Assembly (NCBI GenBank): GCA_905397405.1 | Contig: CAJPVJ010000485.1 | Location: 1-24,380, forward strand | DNA from: Oppiella nova | Lineage: Eukaryota; Arthropoda; Arachnida; Sarcoptiformes; Oppiidae | Reading direction: 5' to 3' | Length of the DNA: 24,380 bases | Shown here: positions 9,379-22,300 of the stretch, in pieces | Layout of the letters: each line of letters opens with the position of its first letter | Position numbering within the stretch: the stretch's first letter is position 1 | The notes under the pieces: generated by a model | The model's database searches: none | What the model was told of the DNA's origin: nothing | Seen by the model: only the letters and a program-made list of their open reading frames with translations | Translations under genes and position numbers: made by a program

Positions 9379-10387
9379 TCAAGTGTTGGCAAAGGAGTGT
9401 CTGTTTGAGGAGTGAATCCGATTGATGCGATGGCTTCAGTGGTCGTCTCAACCTAACCGACCACTCATTCATCGCATAAGATATGAGACATGCATTGAGT
9501 CAATGAAAACACAATCCGATGCAACGAGTATTGAAAGCCAATAGTATTGCCATCTCATGGCACCAGAAATGCTACCAAAAAAGGTGAGCATAAAAAACGT
9601 GACCCTTTGGGCCAATAACTGGCACACAGTGGCCAATGGGTGTGTGGGGGACAGGGAGGTAGAGATGCGACGCGTAATTGACTAGAAAAATGACTGAACA
9701 CTAAATGCGAAGTCATTTTGTGTGCACACAATCTGTGCACAACTCAGGCATACAATCCATACACTCATACACTGATAGACCGTATTCTCCAATGCATTGA
9801 GTGCTGAGAAATGCAAGCGTTTTGTGTTGACTGCTTCACTACAAAAGACTGCGAGTCCTCGGCATTCATATTGTGTTTACAAATCTAACCATTTATTTAA
9901 TTAACAGCTAATTAACACACAGTTTATCGCCAATCACTCATTACACCCGTTAATCGTTTAATTAATAAAATTGGACACAATTTTTGACAATTAAATTAAA
10001 AGCCACTAAAAAATGGGTGAATGTATGCAAAAAAACGTTTTCACAATTGATTTGATTATTTGCTTTAATTATACATTTGTTTAGAGATTACTTTGAGTTT
10101 TATCTTATTGTGGTAATCGTTGTCTTAGCCATTGGTTACCCGTTTAGCGCGTAACCATTGCCGACACCGATTATCACAGATTCAGTTGGTCTTAGAGTTG
10201 ATCGGTGTATGACTTGTGTCTCACCAATGATTAGCCAAATATTTGAAACCATATCTGATTTGTTAAGCAAACAATTGACTCAATCTTTGCCATTAACTCG
10301 TAACTCATTGTCTGTTATCTGCGGCCACAGAGTAATCAAGTGTAATAGCAATCATCAGTTGTGGCAACCAATCAGTTGTTACCAAAC
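9314..10387. other. Intergenic region upstream of HUWE1
   Basis: About 9314-9470 probably still belongs to the zinc-finger gene on the - strand. Beyond that I see no gene. The part near 9590-9670 is less AT-rich and holds two CCAAT boxes. From 9880 to 10080 the sequence is AT-rich with repeated TTAATTA-type strings. The HUWE1 promoter and 5' untranslated region must lie in the last few hundred bases, but no start site is evident. Confidence 0.4.
9612..9637 (+). promoter_or_regulatory. Pair of CCAAT boxes
   Basis: CCAAT occurs at 9612-9616 and 9633-9637, each preceded by G (GCCAAT, GGCCAAT), 21 nt apart or two helical turns. This suits an NF-Y-type promoter element, but it lies about 750 nt from the HUWE1 start codon and its target is unclear. 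Confidence 0.2.
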
Positions 10388-10391
10388 ATGA
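10209..10391 (+). other. Possible upstream ORF overlapping the HUWE1 start codon
   Basis: An ATG-initiated frame of 60 codons ends in TGA at 10389-10391, so its stop overlaps the HUWE1 ATG as ATGA. If the HUWE1 messenger includes 10209, this would act as a translated upstream ORF. Whether this DNA is transcribed is unknown, and a chance frame is equally likely. Confidence 0.2.
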
Positions 10392-13300
10392 AGATCGACA
10401 GAACCAAATCCAAGAAGAGTTCCTCCGAAGTGGTAATCATATGAGTCATTCATTTCCATAATACCTTATCCTTACTTCCGGTCACAATGAATGACAACTA
10501 ATATATTGATTGTCTTAAAGCCTGCGGACTGTAAATCACTTATCGATAAGTTGAAGGCCTGTAATGAAAATGAATTACTCGAAGAACTCAAGAATATCAA
10601 GTCTTGGAATTGTGGCAAAGTATGTCTTGTATTGTCATTCAATTGGTGAGCATTTAGTGATTGTGTTTCTTGTAATGTCTGTCCCGTCAGTGCGAACTCT
10701 ACCACTGGATCGATGTGCTCGACGTCTTCGACTCCATATTGGAGTCGTGTTGCCATCGGGTCAACGAAAACCAGTGGTCACTGCCTGTCGATGAGTCCAC
10801 TAATGAAAAGGTAATCTTGTAATTGATATATTGGGAGACCAAGTGATTAACCATTAAATGATTATCTGTTTATCTGTGCAGAAGAAAGAGTTGCTAATGA
10901 ATATCATTATGTTTACCGCTCTTCTCATTGAGCACTCCTTCTCAAGACATCTCTACAACTCAATGGAGGTTTGCATCACTTGTCACTGTATATAAGATTC
11001 AACCAATTAATTGATAACTATCTGATCCGGTGATCAGCACTTGATTACGCTGTTGTCGTCGAGAGACATGCAGGTCGTGCTCGCAGTTCTCAATCTCCTC
11101 TACGTCTTCAGCAAGAGATCTAATTTTATATCAAGAATTAGTACCGAAAAACGTCAGGCATTGCTCACACGACTCACATATCTGGCGGAGGTATGTGTCG
11201 AGTGTTTCATTCATTTGTTAAGTTATGTTGAGTGCAGGAGTGATGGCATTGTTCTATGTCTTGAGTACGAATACCGTGTAATTAAGACATCAAAGAATGC
11301 CATAAATTGAGTGCAGAGTTTGGCACTATAGTAGAGATTATCATATCTTTATTATTGACTTAACTTACTCTGACATCGCATTCATACTAATGTATGCATT
11401 GTTTGGACACAGAATTGGGGCGGAAAGGAGAATGGGTTCGGTTTAGCCGAATGCTGTCAAGACTTAGCGATGTCTGCGTTCCCATTGAGTGCCACAACAC
11501 TTCACTTCGAGTACTTCAGCGACGACTCGACCAACAAGAAGCCGAACGCACTGAATGTGATTCACGTCGACAGCATCGACCAAATCGACAAATCGTTGGC
11601 ACAAATCATGGAAGAGATGATCGAAACATATAAAGTTCCGACCGATAAGCAGATGCTTCTGTTCACTCACTTAAGACTCGCGAAGAGTTTCTCCAATTAT
11701 AAGAAGCGCCTCCAATGCGTTCAGGCGAGGCTTCAGGCCCTCTCCATCATAGGTACACCGCATTTGTTGCCATTGTTTGCACGGTTTTTGACACTGTCTT
11801 GAATTTGTCTCATTTAGTGTACTGTCAGGCGATGTCACTGCAAGAGAACGCGACTTCGCTTTTATATAACGGTCTCATTGAAGAATTAGTCGATGTTTTG
11901 GAGTTGAATGACAACAAACTCATAGTAAATGAATTATATTTATTATTCATTTTATGTTTATGTCATTTAATTATAATCTTTTTTCTGTAGGAAATAAAAG
12001 CCGCGTCTTTAAGAACTTTAACATCAATTATACATTTAGACAGGAATTCAAAGTAATAAAAGACTTAACCATTTGTTTAGAAATTTGATAATTACCGTAA
12101 TTTGGATTGTTGTGCGACTATTAGGTTGAATGTGATAATAGACGTGACGGGCGCGGCTTCATATCACGGCTTTTTACCCGTTTTAGTCCGCAGTTGTATT
12201 CAAGCCCTCATCGACGGCAACACTGAACTGTTTCCCCTGCCATTCGCGACGGCCCTCTTCTCATTCCTCTACCATTTGGCCAGTTATGAGAATGGTATCT
12301 ATCGGTGATAATCGTCTCATTTTGGCGCCACTAACCATTGTCTCTCAATTAGGCGGAGAAGCTTTAGTCCAGTGCGGAATGATGGAGTCGTTGCTGAAAG
12401 TGATCAATTGGAAGGGCACTGAATCGGAGCACATAACTGTATGTCTATTAAATCTATAACTATTGCTTATAAAACAAAAATTAACTCATGTTTATCACTT
12501 TAGTTCGTTACCCGAGCTGTCAGAGTCATAGATCTCATCACAAACCTCGATATGACGGCCTTTCAGTCGCACTCTGGTCTCAATGCGTTTGTCCAGCGAT
12601 TAGAGGTTTGAATCAGGATCTGTTTTAATTTACAGTTTTATATAAATGATTTTGTCGTGTAGTATGAGGTCGACATTTGTCGCAAAGAACAACCATTTGT
12701 TATCGAAGTCCACACAAGAAGAGAATCCACTGAAATGCCATTAAACGAGTCGACGGCTCCCTCGACCACTGGTGTGACTCCAATGGAAGTCGATTCCACT
12801 CATAACGAAGTCATTGCAATGACCTCAACCTCCACTGTCCAACCGCTTAAAGATATTCAATGTTATCCCCAAAGAGCAGCACTTCTGAAATCTATGCTTA
12901 ATTTCTTGAAGAAAGCCATTCAAGACCCGGCCTTTGCTGACGGCATCAGACATCGTAAGCATTTTGTATTGTATTTAATATGACTAAAATTAAATGGTTT
13001 CATATCATATGACAGTAATGTACGGCAATCTCCCGCGTTCTCTGCGACACATCATCAGTAACGCCGAGTATTACGGGCCCTCACTATTCCTGTTGGCCAC
13101 GGATGTCGTCACTGTCTATGTGTTTCAGGAGCCGTCGCTACTGTCATCGTTGCAAGAGAGTGGGCTCACAGACGTTGTGTTACACGCCCTACTCGTCAAA
13201 GAGGTAAAAGTGAGAAATTTTTCGTTTGTTTTCTTTTTTCCCTTTTTTTGGTTTCAATCTTATGTTTCGTTTCAATTTTATTATTAACTCAAATGTGTGG

Positions 13301-16300
13301 CCGTAGGTCCCGGCGACGCGTGAAGTGTTAGCATCGCTTCCCAATGTCTTCAGCGCTCTGTGTCTTAATAACAGAGGACTCGAAGCGTTTGTCGCGTGTA
13401 AACCGTTTGAGAGGCTCTTCAAAGTGCTTCTATCGCCCGACTATTTGCCGGCAATGCGTCGCCGACGGAGTAGTGACCCGATGGGCGACACGGCCTCTAA
13501 TCTCGGCAACGCTATGGACGAACTCATGAGACATCAGCCGAGCCTTAGAACTGACGCCACTTTTGCTATAATTAAAGTATGAAACCATTGAATGAATTGC
13601 ATTCCCACTAAAATTAACGAGTGTTTAATGAATAAAAATTACTCCACTAATAGTTACTCGAAGAGCTGTGCTCTTTGGGAAGTGATCCCAATTACGTCTG
13701 TTCTAAACCAACCGCTAAGTCAAACGATGCTAACGGCGCCAATGCCAACGATATCGGACGCACGAACAGCACCCCCGTCGGCAACGAAGTCGGCTCTTCA
13801 GATGAAGAGGAGGAAGAGGAAGACGAGGGAACGAATGCGGCGACAACTTTGGCCGTTAAAGCGGCCACAAGTGACGCCAAAACTCCAGTACCGCTCGTGG
13901 ACTATATTCTCAATGTTGTATGTGTTTACCATTGACTGTGTTTTGCCGAACCAATTGATTAACTCTTTTTATGTCACTTTGTATTTAAGATGCGTTTTGT
14001 GGACGCAATCCTTAGTAACAACTCGACTGACGACCACTGCCGCGAATTTGTTAAACAAAACGGTTTATCCCCCCTTTTGAATATACTCCAATTGCCTAAC
14101 CTTCCCATAGACTTCCCAATGTCGCCGGCATGCCTTTCAGTTGCCAGTGTCTGCAAATCAATTCTGGTACGTGTCCTTATAATCGTGTCTCGAGTTTTGT
14201 TAAATTCATATTTCGTTGAAATCTATACAGAATTTAGCGCACGAAAGACAAGTACTGACTCTGGGGTTGGACGCTCTGAACAAAGTGCTCGAAAAACTAG
14301 ATCTCCTGCACCGACCACTAGACCCCCCGGGAGGCAGTGTTCTATTGGAAGAGCTTGTGCTGGCGTCCGGGAATAACTCCAATTGTGATCCTTTCCAGTC
14401 ATCATCGCTTACACCTCTCCTGCACTCCATGTCCGCAGCGCACGCCTACATCTTGATGTTTGTTCACGTCTGTCGCACCGGACAGAGCGATATTCGCAAC
14501 CTATCCATCACTCACTGGGGCTCCAAACTCGGCCTAACAGTACTTCAAGGGCTCAGTCGGCTCTACACGTCTCTCGTCTGGGAGAGCACTGTGTTGTTAG
14601 CGTTGTGTTCGGAGTCGTCGGCGAACGCCAACTGGCAGTTCGGTCGACACCAATTGGAAAGACTTACGAGTGCTTTGAATCTAAACGACGACATCGAAGT
14701 GACTGAACAGACAGTGGTTAACGATGTGAACGGCGCCGCAGCCGCTACCACCTCCTCCTCTTCCTCCAACATGGAAGTGGACGACAGCACTGACACCACG
14801 ACCACTGCCGCCGCCGTAGACAACACTAAGAAGAAGAAGAGTGCAAATGCTTTTCAATCAAAAATGACAGCTCAACAGAAACAGATAAAGCCATTGCTTA
14901 CCAGTGCTTCGCGTTTAGGTCGAGCTCTCGCCGAGCTTTTTGGTCTTCTCGTCAAAGTATGTGTTGAAAAAGGATTCAATTGCCGATAATTTTGGGTTTG
15001 ATTTGTAATAATTTATTTGTCTCAGTTATGCGTTGGATCTCCAATCAGACACCGGCGCAGTCATCATAACGTTCAAAACCAGCCGTCAGTGCCTTCCGTT
15101 TCGGCAAGAAATGTAGCGAAATCTTTGACGAAATTACTCGCAAGTGGTCTTTCATGGCAACCGCCCTCAACGTCTCCCATCCCTAAGTTTAGGTATGTGT
15201 ATGTACTGGGGTTTAGTTGGTGCGAGCGATAGGCACTCTGGTATCTCCTCTTATATGAATACACCGCCATATCTGAGGTCGTAATTTAGTGCCAATAATA
15301 ATGCATTGACCGCATCGTTGCCTAAGTTTTATATCCTAATCAAACTTAAGCTGGATTTTACGTAATGCTATATTTGTTTCACTTTAGGCTAACGTTTTAT
15401 ATTTGTTCGGTTGGATTCACATCTCCGATGCTATTCGACGAACGCAAACATCCCTATCATCTGATGCTTCAAAAGTTTGTGTTATGCGGAGGACAGGACG
15501 CCTTCTTTAAGTGAGTTAATGCACACCTCTCGGGCAACAAATGGTTATTCATTTTACTACAATTGCCGCCAACAGTACATTCAAGTGGGCCATCACTCAA
15601 GACGGTAAAGTGCCTGTGGCTCAGGGCCTCGAACACCCGGATCTCCCAGAGGGCGCCGGAGAGTTTCTGGACTCTTGGCTTATGCTCCTCGAGAAGATGG
15701 TTAACCCGCGAATGGTATTGGATTCGCCGCACACTATGCCTGCAAACAAAACGCCTCAATCGACGGACTTCGAGCCCTTCAATCCCGTGCAATACCTCAT
15801 TAGAACACATCGAGTCTGTAGTCAACACTCATTGTATTGAAAGCATTCAAACTAATTATTTATTTTGTTTGTATGTTTAGCGCGCCTTTGAATGCATATC
15901 CCATTTGTGGGACAAAAAGCCGCTGAAAGTGCACGGGGAGAGGATGTCGGAATCCATTTTAGCCATACTTTGCCATCTCCTCAAAGGGGAGGCAATCATT
16001 ACGGAGAAGTTGGCCAAAGAGAAAGAGACGTCCGCTTCCACTGCCAACACAACCACCACTAGTGCTTCTTCTACTACGGCTCCGACCGCTACCACTCGTA
16101 CAGCCAATACCAATAGGACTAACGATTTAGAGGATCAGGGCATCAATTCCGACCATTTGCAGCAACTCATGGATATGGGTTTCGCTCGCGAATTGGCTTT
16201 AGACGCTCTCCTCCAGACTAATAGCTTAGAACAGGCCACTGATTATCTGCTCAGCCATCCCGGCCCTCTCCGACAAGTGACTGTAAGTGTTGTATTTTGT

Positions 16301-19300
16301 TTACTGTACTATTGTATGAATACACAAATCAGAGGCTAAATTGGCAGTTGAATCGTACGCTTATTGAGATCCAAACTTGTGTAAAATTACGAGAAATTTT
16401 TACCGGATAATTGAATTACTTTGTAATTATTGATTTAATTGATTGATATTTCTTACAATAATCCCAGGGTTTGCCATCTGATTGGGAAATGTCCGAAGAG
16501 GACCAAATGATGAGAGCCATAGCCATGTCGTTGGGAGAGAACATCACAGTCAACGATGAAGAGGGAGAGACGGCCTCATCGAGTGAGTTAACACAAGAGG
16601 TGAAAATGGTTAACGAAGAGCCCGTCAGTAAGGAACAGATGGACTCCTTCACCGATGGCATCCTTTCCGGGTGTTTGCGACTATTGGACACATTGCCCGA
16701 CACTGTGTATAGAATCTGTGATCTACTGCTGGCTGTGGCCCAACGCAACGGAGAGAACTGGTGCTCACAAATGATTTGCCATTTATTGCACGAAATCAAT
16801 CTGAATGTTACGAAACTCATCGAAAGCACGTCTTATATGCGAGACGCGGACAAGCGGTCGGTCACCGAATGGGCCTCACAGGTGGCGAACATACCCGAGG
16901 CGTCGAAAGCGGCCGCACGGATACACCTCTTTACCCTGTTATTCGAGGAGATGCGGGTCCAGTGCGCCACACAGTTCTCCAAACTGGCCATCATTGACGA
17001 TATGGTGGTGCTCTTGGAGAAGGCTCAGCACCTGATGAGTCTTGTGGCCACCAATAAGAATACTGTGATTACTCCCAAATGGTTGGCGCCACTCATACTG
17101 TTGATTGATTTGTACGATAAGGCGGCCGTCTCTTCGGCCCGTAGAGCCCCTCTCCTTAAGGCAACTAAACGCCAGTGGAAGTGGTTTGACGACCGGACCG
17201 GCCGATGGTCTGCGTATGTCGTGGCCAACAACAAGACAATAGACGAGGCCTACAAGAATGGCGAACAAGTGATTAGATTCTCTGCCGGACGCCGAAGATA
17301 TACCGTTCAGTTGTCGACAATGGTTCAGATAAACGAAGAGACGGGAAATTGGAGACCAATTATGTTTGTGGTCGACGAGCAGACTAACAAACAGTCCAAC
17401 GATGAACAACAACAACAGGAAGTGCCCACCGAATTGTCCGACAAAATGGTTTCGGCACTCGAGCCCAGACACTGTCACTCATTGATAGGAACTCTTGTGG
17501 GACTCATCAACATTCCGGTCGAAGCGGACACACTTCACGCCGTTATGCGTCTGTGTCTGCGACTGACGCGTAACTATGAAGTGGCGGCGCTTTTCGCCGA
17601 AGCGGGAGGGGTTCGGGCTATTCTGCAGCTGACACAGGCGTCGGCATTCACTGGCTTTACATCGTTGGCCACTCTTATCATTCGACACGTTCTCGAAGAG
17701 CCCAACACTTTGCGGCAGACGATGGAGAAAGTGATTCGTATGCAAACACATCACTCGCCGCTCGCCTGTCGTGAAATGCATTACATTATGCGAGTGTTGG
17801 GTCCGGCGGCCTGTCGTGACGGCAAGCTCTTCACCGAAATGACCAAATCTGTGCTTCGAATTAATTTAATACCTCTCAGTAAGCGCGAGGAAGAAGATCC
17901 CCGCGCTTTGACCTCCAGTTCCACACAATTTCTCAAAGTATTGCCCGGAAAACTGCAAACCTCTGAATCAAGCGCAGCGCCCGTTAACATCACTCGGGAA
18001 GTAATCTGTGATCTATTGAACGCTTTGGCGGTTAAGACTGTCACTAATACTCCGGAAGAAAGTTCCTCCACCACTACGGGCCGGTTCCCCACCGGTATTG
18101 TTCGTGTGATGTCCTCATCAGATATGTTGCAAAACGACGACAACGACGAGACGTCCAACGATGACACGAACGCCGCCACAGAGACGCCCAAAGTGGTGAC
18201 GCCCGCCGGCGCTGACGAAGACCTGAATAACAAGAAGAACCGAATTCTTTTGACACAATCACTCATTTTGAGACTTTTGGCAGAATTGACGCGTTCTTAC
18301 AATTTAGTGGCCAAAGCTGTCTGCGATCACATCTACACTAGCGGTCAATCGGAACTAATAGGCGAAGAGTGCACTGCTTTGTCATTCATTTTAGACAACT
18401 TACTGCCGCCCACACAGACTATCGGCGATCGCGACTGTCCGGCCCTATCGCGCGTACTGTTCGCAGCGCTCGCGTCGGCCACACACTCGCCAGAAGTGCA
18501 GCAAAGCTTAGTGAACGAAGTGAAGTCCGCTCTCCACCGGACACTCATCCTAAGCGAGTCCAACGAGAAGCACGCGCGCATACAGGCGCTCACTTCGCTC
18601 ATCAGCACAATGATAGAGTCGTGTCCGGCGCCCACCACTGCCTCCTCTAACCAACAAAATGCTCAGAACTCTATTCGCAGCCAAACCAGTCTAATGAACG
18701 GTATTGTGAAGAACTTATTGCGCAGAGGACTGGTGACAGACTTGGCTCGTGTGACCCATTCGCTGGATCTGTCGTCACCTAATATGGCGCAGACAGTGAA
18801 CGCCACACTCAAGCCGTTGGAGACTCTGTCCCGGATTGTGAACATTCCGCCGCAGATTCCCCTCAAGACCGGTAAACCCCTCTACAAACCGGAACAGACG
18901 GTCACAAACACTGAGGCAATGGAAGAGGATGTGGCGACCACTTTAAACAACTCCCAAACCGTCACGTTTTCAGTACAGCCCTCAGACGCCAACCAAGCGA
19001 TCATTGAATCTCCCGTTCACACCAATGACAACACATTCGCCGACCTTCAGAACGAAACCAACACTTCTGACGCCAATGCCTTCGTATCCACTGCCGTTGC
19101 GGTCGATGACAACGCAGACAACGATAACGAGGCCTATGTCTTAGAGAGCGTGGCATTCGAGCAGTTCAATGACGTTCACCCAAGAAGTGGTACGTTTGCG
19201 TCGGACGAGATCCGCACCGATGACGACGAGGAGGACCACAACGACGGCGCCGATGACATCGAGGAGCACGAAGACGATCCCAATGAAACCGAACATCACG

Positions 19301-22300
19301 ACAATGTCGTCAACTCTAACGGCGCTGAATCCGAGAGCGGAGATGAGTCTCAGAGCGATGATGACGACGACGAAGACGATGAAGATGGGAGCGGTGCTGA
19401 CGAAGAGCGCGACGACGACGATGAAGATGATGACGACGACGACGAACACATGGATGATGACGATGACGACCCCGAAGACGAAGACGAGGCGTCCGGTTAT
19501 GTGGATCACGACGAGATCGGTGACCAACTGTTCCGATATCACGATCGCGACGACGGCTTAGTATTCGATTTGGAAGAGATGTTTCCGACGTCTGTCCTTC
19601 ACGTGAACGACAGACTCTCCACTCTATTGCCGATCATTGGCGACGAACACGCGAACGGCACCGACAACACACAGCCTACTGTTCCGCCCGCACCCGGAAA
19701 TGTTTCCATATACCGACGTCTGTCCTTCACGTGAACGACAGACTCTCCACTCTATTGCCGATCATTGGCGACGAACACGCAAACGGCACCGACAACACAC
19801 AGCCTACTGTTCCGCCCGCACCCGGAAATGTTTCCATATCTCATCCATTGCTCGTAAGACATGGCGATAATGGCGGTGTGTCAGCCCTTTCACACACCGC
19901 CACGTCTACGGCAACGGCAGCCGGTATTCTAGCCAATCGTTCCCATAGGAGCGGACGGCAGAGAATATATAGGCCATCGTTGGGCGCGAGCGCCGCTAAT
20001 CACCACAGTTGGCACATCCCGGCCGGCACTAGACATCCCAACCCACCGGCAATTCTACAGAGACTGTTGGGCCCCAACACCGCTCAAGACATTCTACAGC
20101 TCACCAATACGACCGGTTTGGGCGCTGGTTCAGCGCCGGCGCAAGTGATACTCACCAGCAATGACTTCCACATTCTGGCCACTGATGACGAGTTGTTTGA
20201 ATTGCAAAATCCAAACACATTTATGTCGGGAAACGCGAGCTCTACGTTGGGTTCAGTGCCGTCAGCTATGCTTCGCTGGACCGAAGAGTCCCGCGTATTG
20301 GACGGCGACTCTCTTCACGACTGCGTTTCACTCATCAAAAAAGATATAATCGATTGTCTGGAGAAACATCGCGACGAAGAGTTAACCGAACGGCGAGAGA
20401 AGAAGAAGAAAGAGGACGAAGCGAAGCGCGCCGCTGAAGAGGAGGCGGCCGCCAAGACCAGCGCCGAACCGAAGCCGACGTCTGAGACGGAACAGGTGAA
20501 CACCAGTACCGAGAAGTTGGCCGCTTCTCTGGTGGAACAGGTGTTGGGACCCGTTCTCAGCACTCCCTCCTCTGCCAACAAACCAGACGAGGAGGAGGTT
20601 CGCACAACGCCTCCCATCTCTATGGATGTGACCGAAACGCCAACGAATGGCGATTTCAATAGCATTCAAACCGACAACGAAGTGACGGAAATGGTTTGCA
20701 ATGAGGCGCAGCTCATCCCCGAAATGCCAGAAATGCATGTCATTCCCGAACGCATCGAAATGGAAGTCAATCACTCGGATACCACTCCACAAAACTCGAC
20801 GCCTTCCGAACCACCGCCACCTGTGCCGCCATTGTCTTTGATCTACTCTAACGACATGCCGGCGCAGCCCACAGAAGACAACTCTAACAGACCTCCCCCT
20901 CCCGTCCGGTGCGAAAGCGATGAAATAGGAAACGCCATAACACCTGAGGATCTGTCGACCATTACGAACACCAGTAGCGAAGGTCTGAACGTTGGCACTA
21001 ATGACGAGCCGCCCACCGATTTGACGAACAATACTCTTATCGGTGTGACGACAACACCAGAGGCCGAGTCTGTGGTTGAGGTGCAGACCAACGAAGAGCC
21101 GATCACTCCGAACAACAACGCGACGAATGCGACAAACAATCAAATCTCAGCCGAAGTGTCGCATATATTTGGCGGTAAGTGTTTGACTCGACATTCAATT
21201 ATGTATATAACGAACGCACAGAAGGTGTGAATTTATTAAATCAATAGTCCGTTCACTTTAATTGTGCTAATAATGACAGTTATATAATACTGGATTGACT
21301 TTTGTTTTGTCTTAAGTCGATATTTCCCAATAACTTACAATATATTACTGTTAATCTCATAGAACAAGAAATCCCCGAAGGAGTGGACCCTTCATTCCTG
21401 GCGGCTCTGCCCGAAAACATCAGGCAAGAGGTGATCGCAGAGCACTTGCGGTTACAACGACTCCAACAGCAGAGGTCCACACCTAACGCGCCGACCACTC
21501 AGGCTAGCAGTAGTGCGCCGACCAATACGTTCACTGAAGTGAACCCCGAATTTCTGGCCGCTTTACCGCTCAATATTCAGGAAGAAGTGTTGGCTCAACA
21601 GCGCGCCGAACAGCAGCGCATTGCCTCTCAAACTGCGAATCCCGAGACACCGGTAGACGCTGGAAGTTTTATACTGACACTACCGCCCAGTCTACGGCGA
21701 CAAGTGTTGGCCGATATGGACGACAGCCAACTCGCGTTACTGCCGCCAGAAGTGGCGACTGAGGCGCAGGCGCTGAGGCAAGAGCTGGAGGCCAGACACC
21801 GACAAATACAGGAGCGCTTCTTCTCGAGTCACGCGGGAACAGCCCTCTCACGCATTCTCCGCACTGCAGGTATTATTTTGAAGAGTGATTTTATAGAGCA
21901 GTGATTTCTAAAGATTTGTTGCCTTACGTTAGCAACAGGTCGTATGGGAGGCACTCGTTATACCATTCATACCGTACCGCCTGGTTCGTGGCCCTGGAAT
22001 ATCAGCGGCGGCCGCTCGGGAACGGGTGGCAGTAATCTGAACGCCAGCTCAAGCGTGAACGCACACAGACCTACATTTACCAGCAGTCGGTTTAGAGGGA
22101 GACAACTGTTGGACAACGAAGCGCTCTCTTGTCTGTTGATCCTTCTGTTCGTCGAAGAGCCCAAACTCAACACAATTCGATTGCATAGAGTTCTTCGGAA
22201 CCTGTGTTACCACATCCCGACCCGACAATGGGTCACACAGTCATTGCTGGCCATTATGGAGAAGACGAAAGAGATGAAGGATTTGAGCGAAACGAGGCCT

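Noticed and set aside
10538-10551. Perfect 14-bp palindrome ACTTATCGATAAGT containing a TATCGATA (DRE-like) core
   Set aside because: It lies in HUWE1 exon 2 and encodes the conserved SLIDKLK segment, so the match is adequately explained by coding.
13692-13880. Minus-strand Ser-run open frame
   Set aside because: It is the shadow of the Glu-run linker in HUWE1 exon 15.
19141-19542. Minus-strand Val/Ile-rich open frame resembling a membrane protein
   Set aside because: It is the reverse of the Asp/Glu codon tract of HUWE1, so the hydrophobicity is a codon artefact.
19585-19839. Idea that the HUWE1 duplication created a new intron
   Set aside because: The repeated unit has no AGGT that would supply matching donor and acceptor, and I found no GT-AG pair that removes a frame-restoring length with good consensus.
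20382-21143. Long minus-strand open frame (253 codons) opposite HUWE1 exon 22
   Set aside because: It is Arg/His/Phe-rich and has no recognisable domain. The plus strand is clearly the HUWE1 coding frame.
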